Of a DNA stretch of 64,000 nt, positions 7,056-15,459 are shown in pieces. The notes below the pieces were generated by a model. That model made no database searches. It was not told the origin of the DNA and saw only the letters and a list, made by a program, of their open reading frames with translations. Location: assembly GCF_028595305.1 (NCBI RefSeq), contig NZ_JAQQXS010000011.1:1-64000 (forward strand). Direction: 5' to 3'. Position 1 is the first letter of the stretch; every line of letters begins with the position of its first letter. The position numbers and the translations under genes were made by a program. The stretch is from Roseateles koreensis. GTDB lineage: Bacteria > Pseudomonadota > Gammaproteobacteria > Burkholderiales > Burkholderiaceae_C.

Positions 7056-8128
7056 ATCATCGAGTGCCTATGTTACGAGCGTTCAACACCAAAACCTTTG
7101 CCATGGTTACCCCCATGGGTCTTGAATCTTTGCTGGCTCCCGCCGGTCAAGGCCAGGCACGCTGCATCTGGGATGAAAACACCACAGCCGCCCAACTCAG
7201 CGCACTGCCTTGGCTGGTGGAACTCAAGACGGAGCAGCAGATCGAACAAAGCTGGCAGCTTGCCAACGACGCGCCCGCTATCACCTGGGTCTGCAGCAGC
7301 CTGGGTTTTGATGCCTTGCACCGCGCCTTGTCCGCCCGAATGGAAATGAAGATGGACGATGGCAGCGCCTGGTTGATTCGCCTTGCCGACCCGCGCATCG
7401 TTGACGAACTGAACGCCTGGCGCCTGCAGCGCATTGACGAGCGTGGCAAGGCTGCGCGCTCAGATCGGTCGCGTATCGCCAGCGAGGAACAAAAATACGC
7501 CAAAGAGCAAAGCGCCTTGACCTCGCAGATCAAGACCGCTGAGCAAGACCCCGCCCGCCTAGCGGCGCAAAAACATCTGCAGGCCGCCGAACAGGAAGCT
7601 GTCACGCAACGCAGCCAGTTGGCCATGCTCAGCCGCTCGGACTGGCTGGACGCTGAACGGCTGGGTGCCGCCCTCAAAAACTCAAGGGCTGCAGATACCG
7701 CACTTGCCCAGGCCAAGACCGACTTTGCCAAGGCCGACGACCCACGCCTGAAGCTAGAGGCGCGCAAAGCCAACTTGCCGGGCCAGGGTCTGGCCGACAA
7801 GCTGGATGCCTATGACGCCGAGTTGCTGCTCGACATCGAGGCTTTGCGCGCCTACCAAAAACAAAACCCCAAGGAGAGCTTGCGCCCGCACTATGCCAAT
7901 TTGATGGCCGTCTACTCGGCCCAGTTTGACAAAAGGCTGGGGATATTGGCGCGGGAGCCTGAAGTGCTGGCCATTTTTGACAACTATGTGCATGACTCTT
8001 TGGCCGCTCTTGGCAAAGACGAGACCTTGCCCAGCGACCCGCGGGTGATTTATGTGGGCGGCGACGCGGAAATTGACTATGCGATGACGGAGCCAAAGCC
8101 GTCTCCGACGCAGGCACAGATGGCTTGA
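7052..8128 (+). CDS. Second DUF4123-like adaptor with coiled-coil C-terminus
   Basis: A TTG overlapping the lipase stop is the farthest start (358 residues); GTG 7064 and ATG 7070 are in frame and ATG 7070 may be the real one. Residues up to about 130 follow the DUF4123 pattern, ending in SAWLIRLADPRIVDEL, equivalent to the YDPRVL segment of the family. Then comes a charged coiled coil (about residues 135-190, Glu/Gln/Arg/Lys-rich) and a tail with no recognisable domain. Adjacency to the lipase suggests it helps load or stabilise that effector, giving the locus two adaptors flanking one toxin module. Confidence 0.6.
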   Translation: MNHRVPMLRAFNTKTFAMVTPMGLESLLAPAGQGQARCIWDENTTAAQLSALPWLVELKTEQQIEQSWQLANDAPAITWVCSSLGFDALHRALSARMEMKMDDGSAWLIRLADPRIVDELNAWRLQRIDERGKAARSDRSRIASEEQKYAKEQSALTSQIKTAEQDPARLAAQKHLQAAEQEAVTQRSQLAMLSRSDWLDAERLGAALKNSRAADTALAQAKTDFAKADDPRLKLEARKANLPGQGLADKLDAYDAELLLDIEALRAYQKQNPKESLRPHYANLMAVYSAQFDKRLGILAREPEVLAIFDNYVHDSLAALGKDETLPSDPRVIYVGGDAEIDYAMTEPKPSPTQAQMA

Positions 8129-8131
8129 ACC

Positions 8132-8704
8132 ATGACCATGCCGCTCACAACAACAAAAGCCGAGGGTTGCTGCCAGCCACCGCACTTCCCCATGGCTGCG
8201 CCAACCAGTGGTTTGCACACCACCCAGCTTGGCTCCGGCAACAAGAACGAAGGCACACCTCCGGCCACGACCCAACGCCTTCCCATCTCCACCTCCTCCC
8301 GCTCCCGCTACGTGATCGAACGCCATCCCAACGGCAGCTATGGTTTTGAGCTACGCGCACATAACGGCCATTGCCTGCTGAGCAATGAGCGGGATGAACC
8401 CAGCCTGGAGGCGGCTCTGGCGCTGGTGGAGCGGGTGCGGGTTTTGATCGACCTCGGCAATGCGCAAATGGCGAGTACCGAGTTCAGCAGGCCAGAGGCG
8501 GCGCTGGCTCAGGCCTTTGTGTGCCGCCAGTCGCTCACGGGCAAATGGTATTTCGTGGTGCGTGAACCTGCCGACGCAGAGGGCGGGCTTGAACAAGTGC
8601 TGGCCAGCAGCAAGCCGTTTGATTACCGCTCCCGTATGGACAAGGCCTTGTACGCGGTGCGGGCTTGCGCACCCGGCAGCCGCGTGGTGGTGGCGGAGGG
8701 TTGA
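8132..8704 (+). CDS. DUF1508 (YegP)-like small protein in the T6SS locus
   Basis: The 190-residue product has a low-complexity Thr/Ser/Pro-rich start (about 55 residues) and then two similar blocks: YVIERHPNGSYGFELRAHNG with a Ser-Asn-Glu turn, and WYFVVREP with a later ASSKPFDYRSR segment. This two-block layout resembles tandem DUF1508/YegP modules, a small beta-rich fold of unknown role. The assignment is by eye and moderate. No signal peptide or membrane segment is evident. It starts three bases after the previous stop, so it belongs to the same transcript. Confidence 0.5.
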   Translation: MTMPLTTTKAEGCCQPPHFPMAAPTSGLHTTQLGSGNKNEGTPPATTQRLPISTSSRSRYVIERHPNGSYGFELRAHNGHCLLSNERDEPSLEAALALVERVRVLIDLGNAQMASTEFSRPEAALAQAFVCRQSLTGKWYFVVREPADAEGGLEQVLASSKPFDYRSRMDKALYAVRACAPGSRVVVAEG

Positions 8705-8778
8705 TGAACGCAATAACAACCCTGCCTAACCACCTCCTGCCACGCATACCCTCGCGACCTTTCACCTGAATTGAAGCC

Positions 8779-10410
8779 ATGCTCAAACGACTCCTCAACA
8801 ACTTGACGCAAAGTGTTTCTGCGGGAGGCACAGGCAATGCCTCAGGCGCAGCCGCAGTGGGCCCGGGCGCTTACATCGAGCTGCTGGCTCCCATCGAGGG
8901 CAGCGCGGCGCCAGGCGCGGGCATAGACCTTGGCTACGAAGACGAGTACGCCGTCATCCAAGACCAAGTAGCCAAGCGCGGCCATATCGACGACAGCCTG
9001 ATCCAGGGCAATGCCGTGCTGCTGCTGGGCAGCCGGGGCAAGGATTTGCGCGCGGCCGTGTTCCTGGCTTACTCCACCTTGCGCATGGATGGCCTGGCCT
9101 CCGCCATGGAGGCTTTGGGTCTGCTGCGGGCCTTGATCGAAACCTTTGGCGATGCCGTGCACCCGCGCAAGCCGGCGGCCCGGCGGGCGGCGCTGGAGTG
9201 GCTGTGCAATGAGCGTTTCATCGACCCGCTGACGCTGCGGGCCAAAGACGAGGCCGAGCCAGTTCTGCTGCAATTGCAGGCCAGCGTGAGCGCCCTGGTT
9301 GCCGCCGTGCAGGCCTGGCCCGAGGAGGCCAGGCCGGATCTGAGCGGCCTGGTGCAACGCATAGAACTCTGGCTGGATGAGACCCTACGCAACGACTTGC
9401 GCAGCGCCGTCAGTCAGCAAGCCCAGCCGGAGCCCAGCCTGCCCACCCTGCTGGGTGCCAGCCAAAACGGTGAAGCCAGTGCCACCACGCCCAAGTCAGC
9501 GCAAGAGGCCTGGGCGCTGTTGCGCAAGGCCAGTGTGATGTTGCGTGCTGATGCGCAATGGGCCGATGCCGGCCGGGCTGTATTGCGCGCCGCGCGTTGG
9601 GCCAGCGTGGCCGAGCTGCCGCCCCACCAGGCGGGCTTGACCCGTTTTGCCGCACCCCGCAAAGAGGCACGCGCCTATCTGGAAAATCTGCACAGCACGG
9701 CCCAGACCCCGGCGCAATGGGACAACTTGCTGGAGGAATGCGCCCGCATGTTCAACGAGGGCAGCAACCACCTCTGGCTGGACCTGCTGGCCTGGAGTGA
9801 CGCCGCCTATGCGCAGCTGGGTGCAACGCGCGATTTGGCGCGCGCCCAGCTAAGCCTTGATCTACGCGGCATGCTGGCGCGGCTGCCGTTATTGCCTACG
9901 CTCAAGTTTGACGACGGCCAGGCCTTTGCCAGCAGCGCCACGCAGGAGTGGATCACCCAGCAGCTCAGACCCGCCGGCAACGCCCACAGCCAGCAACCCG
10001 GCCCGCCTGCCAATGGCGCCGAGGCCAACACCGACAGCGACCCGCAAACCATCCTGGCCGCCGCCAAACAAGCCTTCAAGGCCCAGGGCCTGGGTGCGGC
10101 CCTGAGCCTGATGCAAACGTATGCACAGGCCTGCACCTCGCAACAAGAACGCTTTGAGCTGCAAACCCTGATGCTGGATCTGGCGCGCGACGCCGGCCGG
10201 CGCGACCTGGCCCTGGGGCTGGCGCGCGACCTGGCCGCCCAGGTGGAAGAGTTCTCGCTGGCCCACTGGGCGCCCGCCCTGGCCTTTGATTGCTGGGCCA
10301 AGCTCTATGCCTTGCTGCGCGTCAGCGGCGAGGCGGGGCAAGCCGAGGCAAAAGTTTTGTACGGCCGGCTGTGCGGCCTGGACGCCGCACGCGCGGCCGA
10401 TCTGCCATGA
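8779..10410 (+). CDS. tssA: T6SS protein TssA
   Basis: This 543-residue protein carries the ImpA N-terminal domain: LLAPIEGSAAPGAGIDLGYEDEY near residue 35 and WLCNERFIDP near 135, typical of TssA. The C-terminal half (ALSLMQTYAQACTSQQERF and the following helical segment) matches the VasJ/ImpA C-terminal region. TssA is a cytoplasmic dodecamer that caps or primes sheath-tube assembly at the baseplate and membrane complex. A 74-bp gap separates it from the previous gene, and its stop overlaps tssJ (ATGA), so tssA and tssJ are coupled. Confidence 0.88.
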   Translation: MLKRLLNNLTQSVSAGGTGNASGAAAVGPGAYIELLAPIEGSAAPGAGIDLGYEDEYAVIQDQVAKRGHIDDSLIQGNAVLLLGSRGKDLRAAVFLAYSTLRMDGLASAMEALGLLRALIETFGDAVHPRKPAARRAALEWLCNERFIDPLTLRAKDEAEPVLLQLQASVSALVAAVQAWPEEARPDLSGLVQRIELWLDETLRNDLRSAVSQQAQPEPSLPTLLGASQNGEASATTPKSAQEAWALLRKASVMLRADAQWADAGRAVLRAARWASVAELPPHQAGLTRFAAPRKEARAYLENLHSTAQTPAQWDNLLEECARMFNEGSNHLWLDLLAWSDAAYAQLGATRDLARAQLSLDLRGMLARLPLLPTLKFDDGQAFASSATQEWITQQLRPAGNAHSQQPGPPANGAEANTDSDPQTILAAAKQAFKAQGLGAALSLMQTYAQACTSQQERFELQTLMLDLARDAGRRDLALGLARDLAAQVEEFSLAHWAPALAFDCWAKLYALLRVSGEAGQAEAKVLYGRLCGLDAARAADLP

Positions 10411-11066
10411 AGGATCTGATGATGAAAGCCACCCCCATGCCCAACACCCGTGTTCGCACCCTCCTCTTTGTCGCGCTTGGCCTGCTCAGCCTGGGCGGCC
10501 TCAGCGCTTGCGGCGCGATTCAGGGGGCCAAGAATCTGGCCAAGGCGGCCATCTTCCCGACCGTCGAGAACCTCAAGATCAGCACCCACAGCGAGGCCCT
10601 CATCAATGCCGATGACCGTGGTGCGGCCCTGCCGGTGACGGTGCGCATTTACCAGCTGAGCGAAATGAACCAGCTGCTGCAAAGCGACTACACCGCCCTG
10701 CTAGAGCGTGACCAAGACAGCCTAGGCACCAGCCTGATTCAACGTTATGAGTACCTGGCCTTTCCGGCCAGCAACTCGGTGCAAGAGTTCCCCATCAAAC
10801 CCGGCACCCGTTACATCGCTGTGCTGGCCGTGATGCGCAAGGCCCCCGCCCCGGCCTACTACCTGCTGGATGCGGCGCGCATTGATATGGGCGGGCTACA
10901 GCTGCGCATAGGCACGCAAAACATGCAGCTGGTGGGAGGCGCCGAGCCTTTGAACAAGGGCAACGAAGCGGCAGCAACAGCCGCTGCGCCCTCCGCCAAC
11001 CCAGCCCCACCGCCCGATCTTCCCAACCCTAAGACGGCCAAGCAGCCCGAAAAACTGGGTGCGTGA
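10407..11066 (+). CDS. tssJ: T6SS outer membrane lipoprotein TssJ
   Basis: I use the ATG overlapping the tssA stop (219 residues) rather than an earlier in-frame start inside tssA, because it places a signal peptide and lipobox LSAC at the proper depth. The mature part has the TssJ beta-sandwich pattern: NADDRGAALPVTVRIYQL, then FPIKPGTRYIAVLAVMR. TssJ anchors the TssL-TssM trans-envelope complex to the outer membrane. The last 45 residues are an Ala/Pro-rich tail, longer than usual. A 39-bp gap follows before the broken PAAR gene. Confidence 0.88.
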   Translation: MKDLMMKATPMPNTRVRTLLFVALGLLSLGGLSACGAIQGAKNLAKAAIFPTVENLKISTHSEALINADDRGAALPVTVRIYQLSEMNQLLQSDYTALLERDQDSLGTSLIQRYEYLAFPASNSVQEFPIKPGTRYIAVLAVMRKAPAPAYYLLDAARIDMGGLQLRIGTQNMQLVGGAEPLNKGNEAAATAAAPSANPAPPPDLPNPKTAKQPEKLGA

Positions 11067-11105
11067 AAACGCCCTGCCAGCCCCTCAATCACGCAGGAGA
11101 ACCCC

Positions 11106-11270
11106 ATGGCAGACAAGCCCATAGTTTGTGTCGGCAACAGCACCAGCCGTGTCGGCAAGGTGCTCAGTGGCAGCAGCTCTTCCGCCATCAAGGGCAAGGC
11201 CGTTGCGCGCCAACGGCCAATATCGCTTTATGAGAATTCATCAACTCGAATGACGGAGACAACAGCATGA
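11106..11270 (+). pseudogene. N-terminal half of an interrupted PAAR gene
   Basis: A good AGGAGA site and ATG open a 54-codon frame. Its first 36 residues are a normal PAAR-protein start (PIVCVGNSTSRVGKVLSG, then IKGKAVAR), but the expected GD-VSCPKC continuation is missing. It runs into 18 unrelated residues and stops by ATGA overlap at the next PAAR gene. The missing half is found at 12956. The insertion breakpoint is near 11214. Confidence 0.75.
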
Positions 11271-11872
11271 AGCAAGCAGGCGAGCAAATTGGTGGCTTTC
11301 GACCTTACATCGTGATTGGTGACCGGACGAGCAAAGGCGGGGTCGTATTTTCAGGATCGCCCAACGGGAAATGGGGGCCCGTTGGGAGAGGAATTGCACG
11401 TGTTGGTGACCGCGCAACCTGCAAATGCAATCACTGTAAGAGTCGCGGCTACACGATCATCGTGTCTGGTACGCCTAGTTTCAAGGTGGATGGGAGGAAC
11501 GTTGCTTGCGATGGCGACGTCACGGACTGCGGCGCGGTACTGATGGATGCCGGCGGAGCGGACTTTGTTGTGGCCATGAAGATTGCGGCGGAATTCGACC
11601 CATATCCAAATAAATCTCCAAGTTCGCAATCAAACGAATTCGATCTTCACTTTCTCGTGAAAGATGAAAATACTGGCAAGCCAAAAGTCAATGTTCCCTA
11701 CCGCTTGACTTTGCCAGACGGCCAACAGGTCAAAGGTATAACTGACGAAATGGGGTTTACAAGCAAAATCGGCGCCCAATCCGCACTCACCGCAAAACTG
11801 GAGATTCCTTACTATGGCGACAATACAAACACAATTGACGCCCAGGACGGACACGGCGCCTGCGGTTGTTAG
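11267..11872 (+). CDS. PAAR-domain T6SS tip protein with C-terminal extension
   Basis: The 201-residue protein begins with a PAAR domain (residues about 10-100): PYIVIGDRTSKGGVV, GRGIARVGDRATC and VDGRNVACDGDVTDCGAVL. Residues about 120-190 form a small beta domain (DLHFLVKDENTGKPKVNVPY, then LPDGQQVKGITDEMG) like the transthyretin/Ig-like extensions found after PAAR. It ends in a Cys-rich GACGC. PAAR proteins sharpen the VgrG tip and carry effectors. The base composition becomes AT-richer toward the 3' end, unlike the surrounding T6SS genes. It is probably the delivery partner of the peptidase encoded next. Confidence 0.82.
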   Translation: MKQAGEQIGGFRPYIVIGDRTSKGGVVFSGSPNGKWGPVGRGIARVGDRATCKCNHCKSRGYTIIVSGTPSFKVDGRNVACDGDVTDCGAVLMDAGGADFVVAMKIAAEFDPYPNKSPSSQSNEFDLHFLVKDENTGKPKVNVPYRLTLPDGQQVKGITDEMGFTSKIGAQSALTAKLEIPYYGDNTNTIDAQDGHGACGC

Positions 11873-12436
11873 CGTGCAGCGCGAACTAAGCGGCGATCAG
11901 TGGTGCGCGCGGTTTCTTGGAAGTTCTCTATTATCAGATTTGGAAACTGATTTCCGCGCATGTGTCGAGGAGTTTATTGCAGCTCTAAAAACAGCAGGTG
12001 CAATTGTAATCGTCAGCAACACTTATAGGCCAGCCCAAAGGGCACATCTAATTCACTGGAGCTGGATGATCTACAAAAGCATGTGCTACCGGAGAAAGTC
12101 CCTCCCAGTGACGGGATTGATATTGAATGGGTGCATCCTACAACTGAAGAGTCATTTGCAGCGGCAAAAGCGATGTGCATATCCTTTAACACAACAACTT
12201 TGGGAACAAAGCCCGCATTAGCATCTCAACATGAACTCAGGGTCGCCATCGATATGACCATCAAATGGTCAGGAGATTTGATCATCTCAAATAAAAATGG
12301 AAACAATACGACCATTGATATTGATCCAAAAACTGGAATGAACAGTGATTTGATAGCAGTCGGCGCCGCCTATGGTGTTATTAAATACAATCGAACCGGC
12401 ACAGACAAGCCGCATTGGTCATCGACTGGACAATAA
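11814..12436 (+). pseudogene. Frameshifted M15-like peptidoglycan peptidase effector
   Basis: Two frames together make one protein. The first (from ATG 11814, overlapping the PAAR gene by 59 bases) carries AIVIVSNTYRPAQRAHLIHW. The second, continuing from about 12075, carries GIDIEWVHP, SQHELRVAIDM and PHWSSTGQ. The SxH-x6-D pattern and a later His-Trp are the metal-ligand layout of M15/D-Ala-D-Ala-type peptidases, known in T6SS and phage murein hydrolases. Adding one A to the A4 run at 12075-12078 joins the frames (IYKKHVLPEK). As read, the protein is broken: either a real one-base deletion or a sequencing error. The next gene looks like its immunity partner. Confidence 0.65.
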
Positions 12437-12437
12437 G

Positions 12438-12953
12438 ATGAATTGCATGCGATTAATTTTCACCCTGATGGTGATACTTGGCTTGACCTCCCCACAAGCT
12501 CACCCGGCTCAGCCCTTTGGTCACTATACCTCCATTGTCTGGGATAAGTCTGATGACCCCCACGCTGAAGGCTATGCTGTTATTTTGCACCAAGAAAATA
12601 GTGTTATTTTTGGTGATTTTTTGTATGCGCCGGGCTCAATCGATATAACAAGATCAAAATTATTTGATTTAAAAATAGAAAAAAACAGAATTGAATTCAA
12701 AACAAAAGCATCGTGTTGTCGTGAATTCTCCAAAGAAACCGAGATAGATGGACGACCTAGTCGCGACTATTTTATATTTCAAGGCATTTTTAAAAATAAC
12801 CACCTGATAGGAAGTTTAGAACATAGAAATGGATATCAACCAGAAGCTCATGTAAAACCTGAAATTATTAAATTAAGAAGAACATCGGAATCAGGAGATT
12901 TGATGAGTTTCAAGCGATGGCAGAACAGTTCGCCGCCACCAGCTGACTGGTGA
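12438..12953 (+). CDS. Exported small protein, likely immunity to the peptidase
   Basis: I use ATG 12438, two bases after the peptidase stop, rather than an earlier in-frame start. The 171-residue product has a clear signal peptide (MNCMRLIFTLMVILGLTSPQ, then an Ala-rich cleavage region) and no lipobox. The mature part is not a family I recognise; it has a Cys-Cys pair and many Lys, Ile and Asp residues. The gene is strikingly AT-rich compared with all neighbours. A periplasmic protein directly after a peptidoglycan-acting effector fits an immunity role; this is inference from position only. Confidence 0.55.
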   Translation: MNCMRLIFTLMVILGLTSPQAHPAQPFGHYTSIVWDKSDDPHAEGYAVILHQENSVIFGDFLYAPGSIDITRSKLFDLKIEKNRIEFKTKASCCREFSKETEIDGRPSRDYFIFQGIFKNNHLIGSLEHRNGYQPEAHVKPEIIKLRRTSESGDLMSFKRWQNSSPPPADW

Positions 12954-12955
12954 AG

Positions 12956-13114
12956 ATGAGGTCGGTCAGCTGCCCCAAATGCAAGCCGAACAAATTCGTC
13001 ATTAGCAGTGCGACTTCGAACCATAAGGTGGATGGCAAGCCTGTCGCCCGAGATGGGGACATGGTGGCCTGCGGCGCCACCCTGATTGCCACCCGGGATG
13101 CCGGAACGAGCTGA
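12956..13114 (+). pseudogene. C-terminal half of the interrupted PAAR gene
   Basis: A 52-codon frame encodes VSCPKCKPNKFVISSATSN, then KVDGKPVARDGDMVACGATLI: the second half of a PAAR domain without the first. It is the expected continuation of the fragment at 11106, whose break falls at the matching point. At the junction GGTC is doubled (GAGGTCGGTCAGC), a 4-base change that also shifts the frame relative to an intact GDEVSCPKC. Composition returns to the high-GC host pattern here. Confidence 0.75.
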
Positions 13115-13351
13115 TTTGTTGCCATTTTTTGCCCCCTGAAAAACGCCACTCATCGCGCACAAGCCCCATGAACACGCGCATTCGAAGCATTAGGTGTTTT
13201 TTTGCGAGTGAATTTTTCGCACACCCGAGCGCAAAGAGAAATGTGCTTGACCGGCGTAGGCCACTTGTGCAATGTGACACCTGACTCGGGGAAGCGACTG
13301 CAGCGCATCACTGGTCACAACCCAAATCAACCCAGTTTCGGAGAATAGAAA

Positions 13352-13837
13352 ATGGCAATTCCCGCCTATGCATGGTTCAAGGACGACGGTGGCGCTGATA
13401 TCAAGGGCTCCGTCGATATCGAAGGCCGCGAGGGTTCAGTAGAAGTGGTGGAGTTTGACCACCAGGTCCGCATTCCAACCGACGCCAACACCGGCAAGCT
13501 GACCGGCAACCGGGTCCATGAACCCATGACTCTGGTCAAGTTGGTGGACGCATCTTCACCCTATCTCTACAAGGCCGTGACCAATGGTCAGACCTTGAAG
13601 GCGGTGGAAATCAAGTGGTTCCAGATCGACGCCTCGGGCAAGGAAGTTGAGTACTTCAACCACAAGCTGGAGAAGGTCAAGATCATCTCGGTCAAGCCCA
13701 AGATGCACAACATCAAGGAGCCTTCCAAGGAGAAGTACAACCATATGGAAGAGATCGAGATGCGTTACGAGAAGGTCACCTGGACCTATAAGGACGGCAA
13801 CATCATCCATTCCGACAGTTGGATCGAAGGCCGCTAA
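13352..13837 (+). CDS. hcp: Hcp tube protein (TssD)
   Basis: This 161-residue Hcp1-type protein begins MAIPAYAWFKDDGGADIKGS and contains EVVEFDHQVRIPTD, HEPMTLVKLVD and the C-terminal MRYEKVTWTYKDGNI, all conserved in Hcp. Hexameric rings stack to form the T6SS inner tube. The ATG is preceded by TCGGAGAAT, a good ribosome-binding site. A 237-bp gap lies upstream, probably holding its own promoter, and a strong hairpin lies downstream, in line with Hcp usually being made in great excess over the other components. Confidence 0.95.
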   Translation: MAIPAYAWFKDDGGADIKGSVDIEGREGSVEVVEFDHQVRIPTDANTGKLTGNRVHEPMTLVKLVDASSPYLYKAVTNGQTLKAVEIKWFQIDASGKEVEYFNHKLEKVKIISVKPKMHNIKEPSKEKYNHMEEIEMRYEKVTWTYKDGNIIHSDSWIEGR

Positions 13838-13957
13838 CTCATGATCAGCGCAGGCCCTAATTTGTAGCCAGGGCGGCGCCCATGAGTTGATGCGTTACGC
13901 AGATGCGCGGTGTTTCAGGTTTATCTGAGCATCGCGCCTTTTGCCCATCTGACCTGA

Positions 13958-14005
13958 GCACCTCGGTGCCACGGTTCTGGGGCAAAAACCGGGGCACCGA
14001 GGTGC
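13958..14005 (+). promoter_or_regulatory. Strong stem-loop between hcp and tssK
   Basis: GCACCTCGGTGCC (13958-13970) pairs perfectly with GGCACCGAGGTGC (13993-14005), and inside the loop CGGTT pairs with AACCG. No T tract follows, so it is not a classical terminator; it may stabilise the hcp transcript or reduce read-through into tssK. Confidence 0.7.
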
Positions 14006-14103
14006 CGTGCTAGGCAAAAAACACAATGCCCCGAAGTTGCGCTAACCCCACGTTGGCGGCGCGGCTCAAGGTGGCTCACAGCAGCAGATTCGAGGGATTC
14101 AGC

Positions 14104-15459
14104 ATGGGTCGAACCATCAAGCCACTTTGGGCCGAAGGCGTGTTCCTGGGGCCAGAACATCTGCAGCAACTCGACCTCTACCACGAGGCCAATGTGCGCG
14201 AGGCCGCCCGCATGGGCAGCGGCTTCCCCTGGGGTGTGCATGCCTTCGAGATCGACCATGACGCGCTCAACCTGGGCCAACTCAATGCGCTGCGCCTGAA
14301 GCTGACCTTCCCCGACGGCGAGACGGTGGACTCAGCCGGCTCAGACCGCCTGCCACGCACCCGCAACCTCAACGAGATCGTGCCCAGCAGCAAGAAGGAG
14401 GTGACCGTCTTCGCCGCCCTGCCCCAGTTTGACCCCCGCTCGGGCAACTACCGCATGGATGGTGACGATGGCGCCCGCCCGCGCCGCTACTACCGCGAGT
14501 TTGAAGATGTCTCCGACATGACCAATGGCAATGGCGGCACGCAGATGGCCGTGGCCCGCCGCAACGTCAGCCTGATGGTGGAGGGCGAAACGCTGGAAGA
14601 CTTCCAGACCTGCCCGGTGGCACGGCTGCGGCGCGACAGCAGCGGCATCTTCCGGCTGGCGCGCGACTTTGTGGCGCCGGCCGTCAGCCTGGGCAGTTCG
14701 GACATGCTGGTCAACATCCTCAAGCGGCTGCACGATATGTTGCTGGCCAAGTCGCACGCCCTGTCAGACCAGCGGCGCGAGCGCTCCAACCAATTGGTGG
14801 AATTCGGCGCCGCCGATGTTTCATTGTTCTGGCTTTTGCACACCGTCAACACGGCCTGGCCCAAGGTTCGCCATTTGCTGGAGAACCCGCAGCTGCACCC
14901 CGAGCAGGTCTATCTCTGCCTGGTTGAAATCGCCGCCGCGCTGATGACTTTTGCGCCCGAGGCCAAGCTGGCCGATCTGCCCAGCTACCACCACATCGAA
15001 CCCACCGCTCATTTCGCCGAGCTGGACCGCCTGGTGCGCCATCTGCTGGAGACCGTCATTCCTTCGCGTTATCACCCCCTGCTGCTGGAGCAGGTGCGGC
15101 CCTCGCTGTACTACGGCCGCCTGGACAACGAGGACATGATTGACAAGGTGGACTTCTACCTCAGCGTCCACGCCGCCATGGCCTCGGCCGAGCTGGTTGC
15201 GGCGGTAACGCGCGTCATCAAGATCGGCTCGCCCGACGATGTGGGCAAGCTGATCACCTCGGCCACGCCGGGCGTGGTCTTGCAGCACATGCCGCGTGTG
15301 CCCTCCTCCATCCCCGTAAAGATGGACAAGCACTACTTCGGCATCGTGGCTGATAACAGCTTTTACCAACGCATGATCCAGTCGCGCACCATTGCGGTCT
15401 ATGTGCCGCAGGCCCTGCCCGATGCCAGCATTGAACTGATGGCGGTGATGAAAAAATGA
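14104..15459 (+). CDS. tssK: T6SS baseplate protein TssK
   Basis: I start at ATG 14104 (451 residues), preceded by GAGGGA, where the conserved TssK opening PLWAEGVFLGPEHLQQLDLY begins; an ATG 26 codons earlier adds non-conserved residues. Other family segments are RRYYREFEDV, LPSYHHIEPTAHFAELDRLV and the C-terminal DNSFYQRMIQSRTIAVYVP. TssK trimers connect the baseplate wedge (TssEFG) to the TssLM membrane complex. ATGA overlap with tssL shows coupling. Confidence 0.93.
   Translation: MGRTIKPLWAEGVFLGPEHLQQLDLYHEANVREAARMGSGFPWGVHAFEIDHDALNLGQLNALRLKLTFPDGETVDSAGSDRLPRTRNLNEIVPSSKKEVTVFAALPQFDPRSGNYRMDGDDGARPRRYYREFEDVSDMTNGNGGTQMAVARRNVSLMVEGETLEDFQTCPVARLRRDSSGIFRLARDFVAPAVSLGSSDMLVNILKRLHDMLLAKSHALSDQRRERSNQLVEFGAADVSLFWLLHTVNTAWPKVRHLLENPQLHPEQVYLCLVEIAAALMTFAPEAKLADLPSYHHIEPTAHFAELDRLVRHLLETVIPSRYHPLLLEQVRPSLYYGRLDNEDMIDKVDFYLSVHAAMASAELVAAVTRVIKIGSPDDVGKLITSATPGVVLQHMPRVPSSIPVKMDKHYFGIVADNSFYQRMIQSRTIAVYVPQALPDASIELMAVMKK

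Noticed and set aside
12075-12078. Programmed frameshift in the peptidase gene
   Set aside because: The A4 run is not an X-XXY-YYZ slippery site and no downstream pseudoknot is evident; deletion or error is simpler.
13115-13351. Sigma-54 promoter upstream of hcp
   Set aside because: I found no TGGCAC-N5-TTGC pattern; the gap probably has a promoter but I cannot place it.
14026-14103. Earlier start for tssK
   Set aside because: The extra 26 residues lie over the inter-gene region, are not TssK-like, and the later ATG has a better ribosome-binding site.
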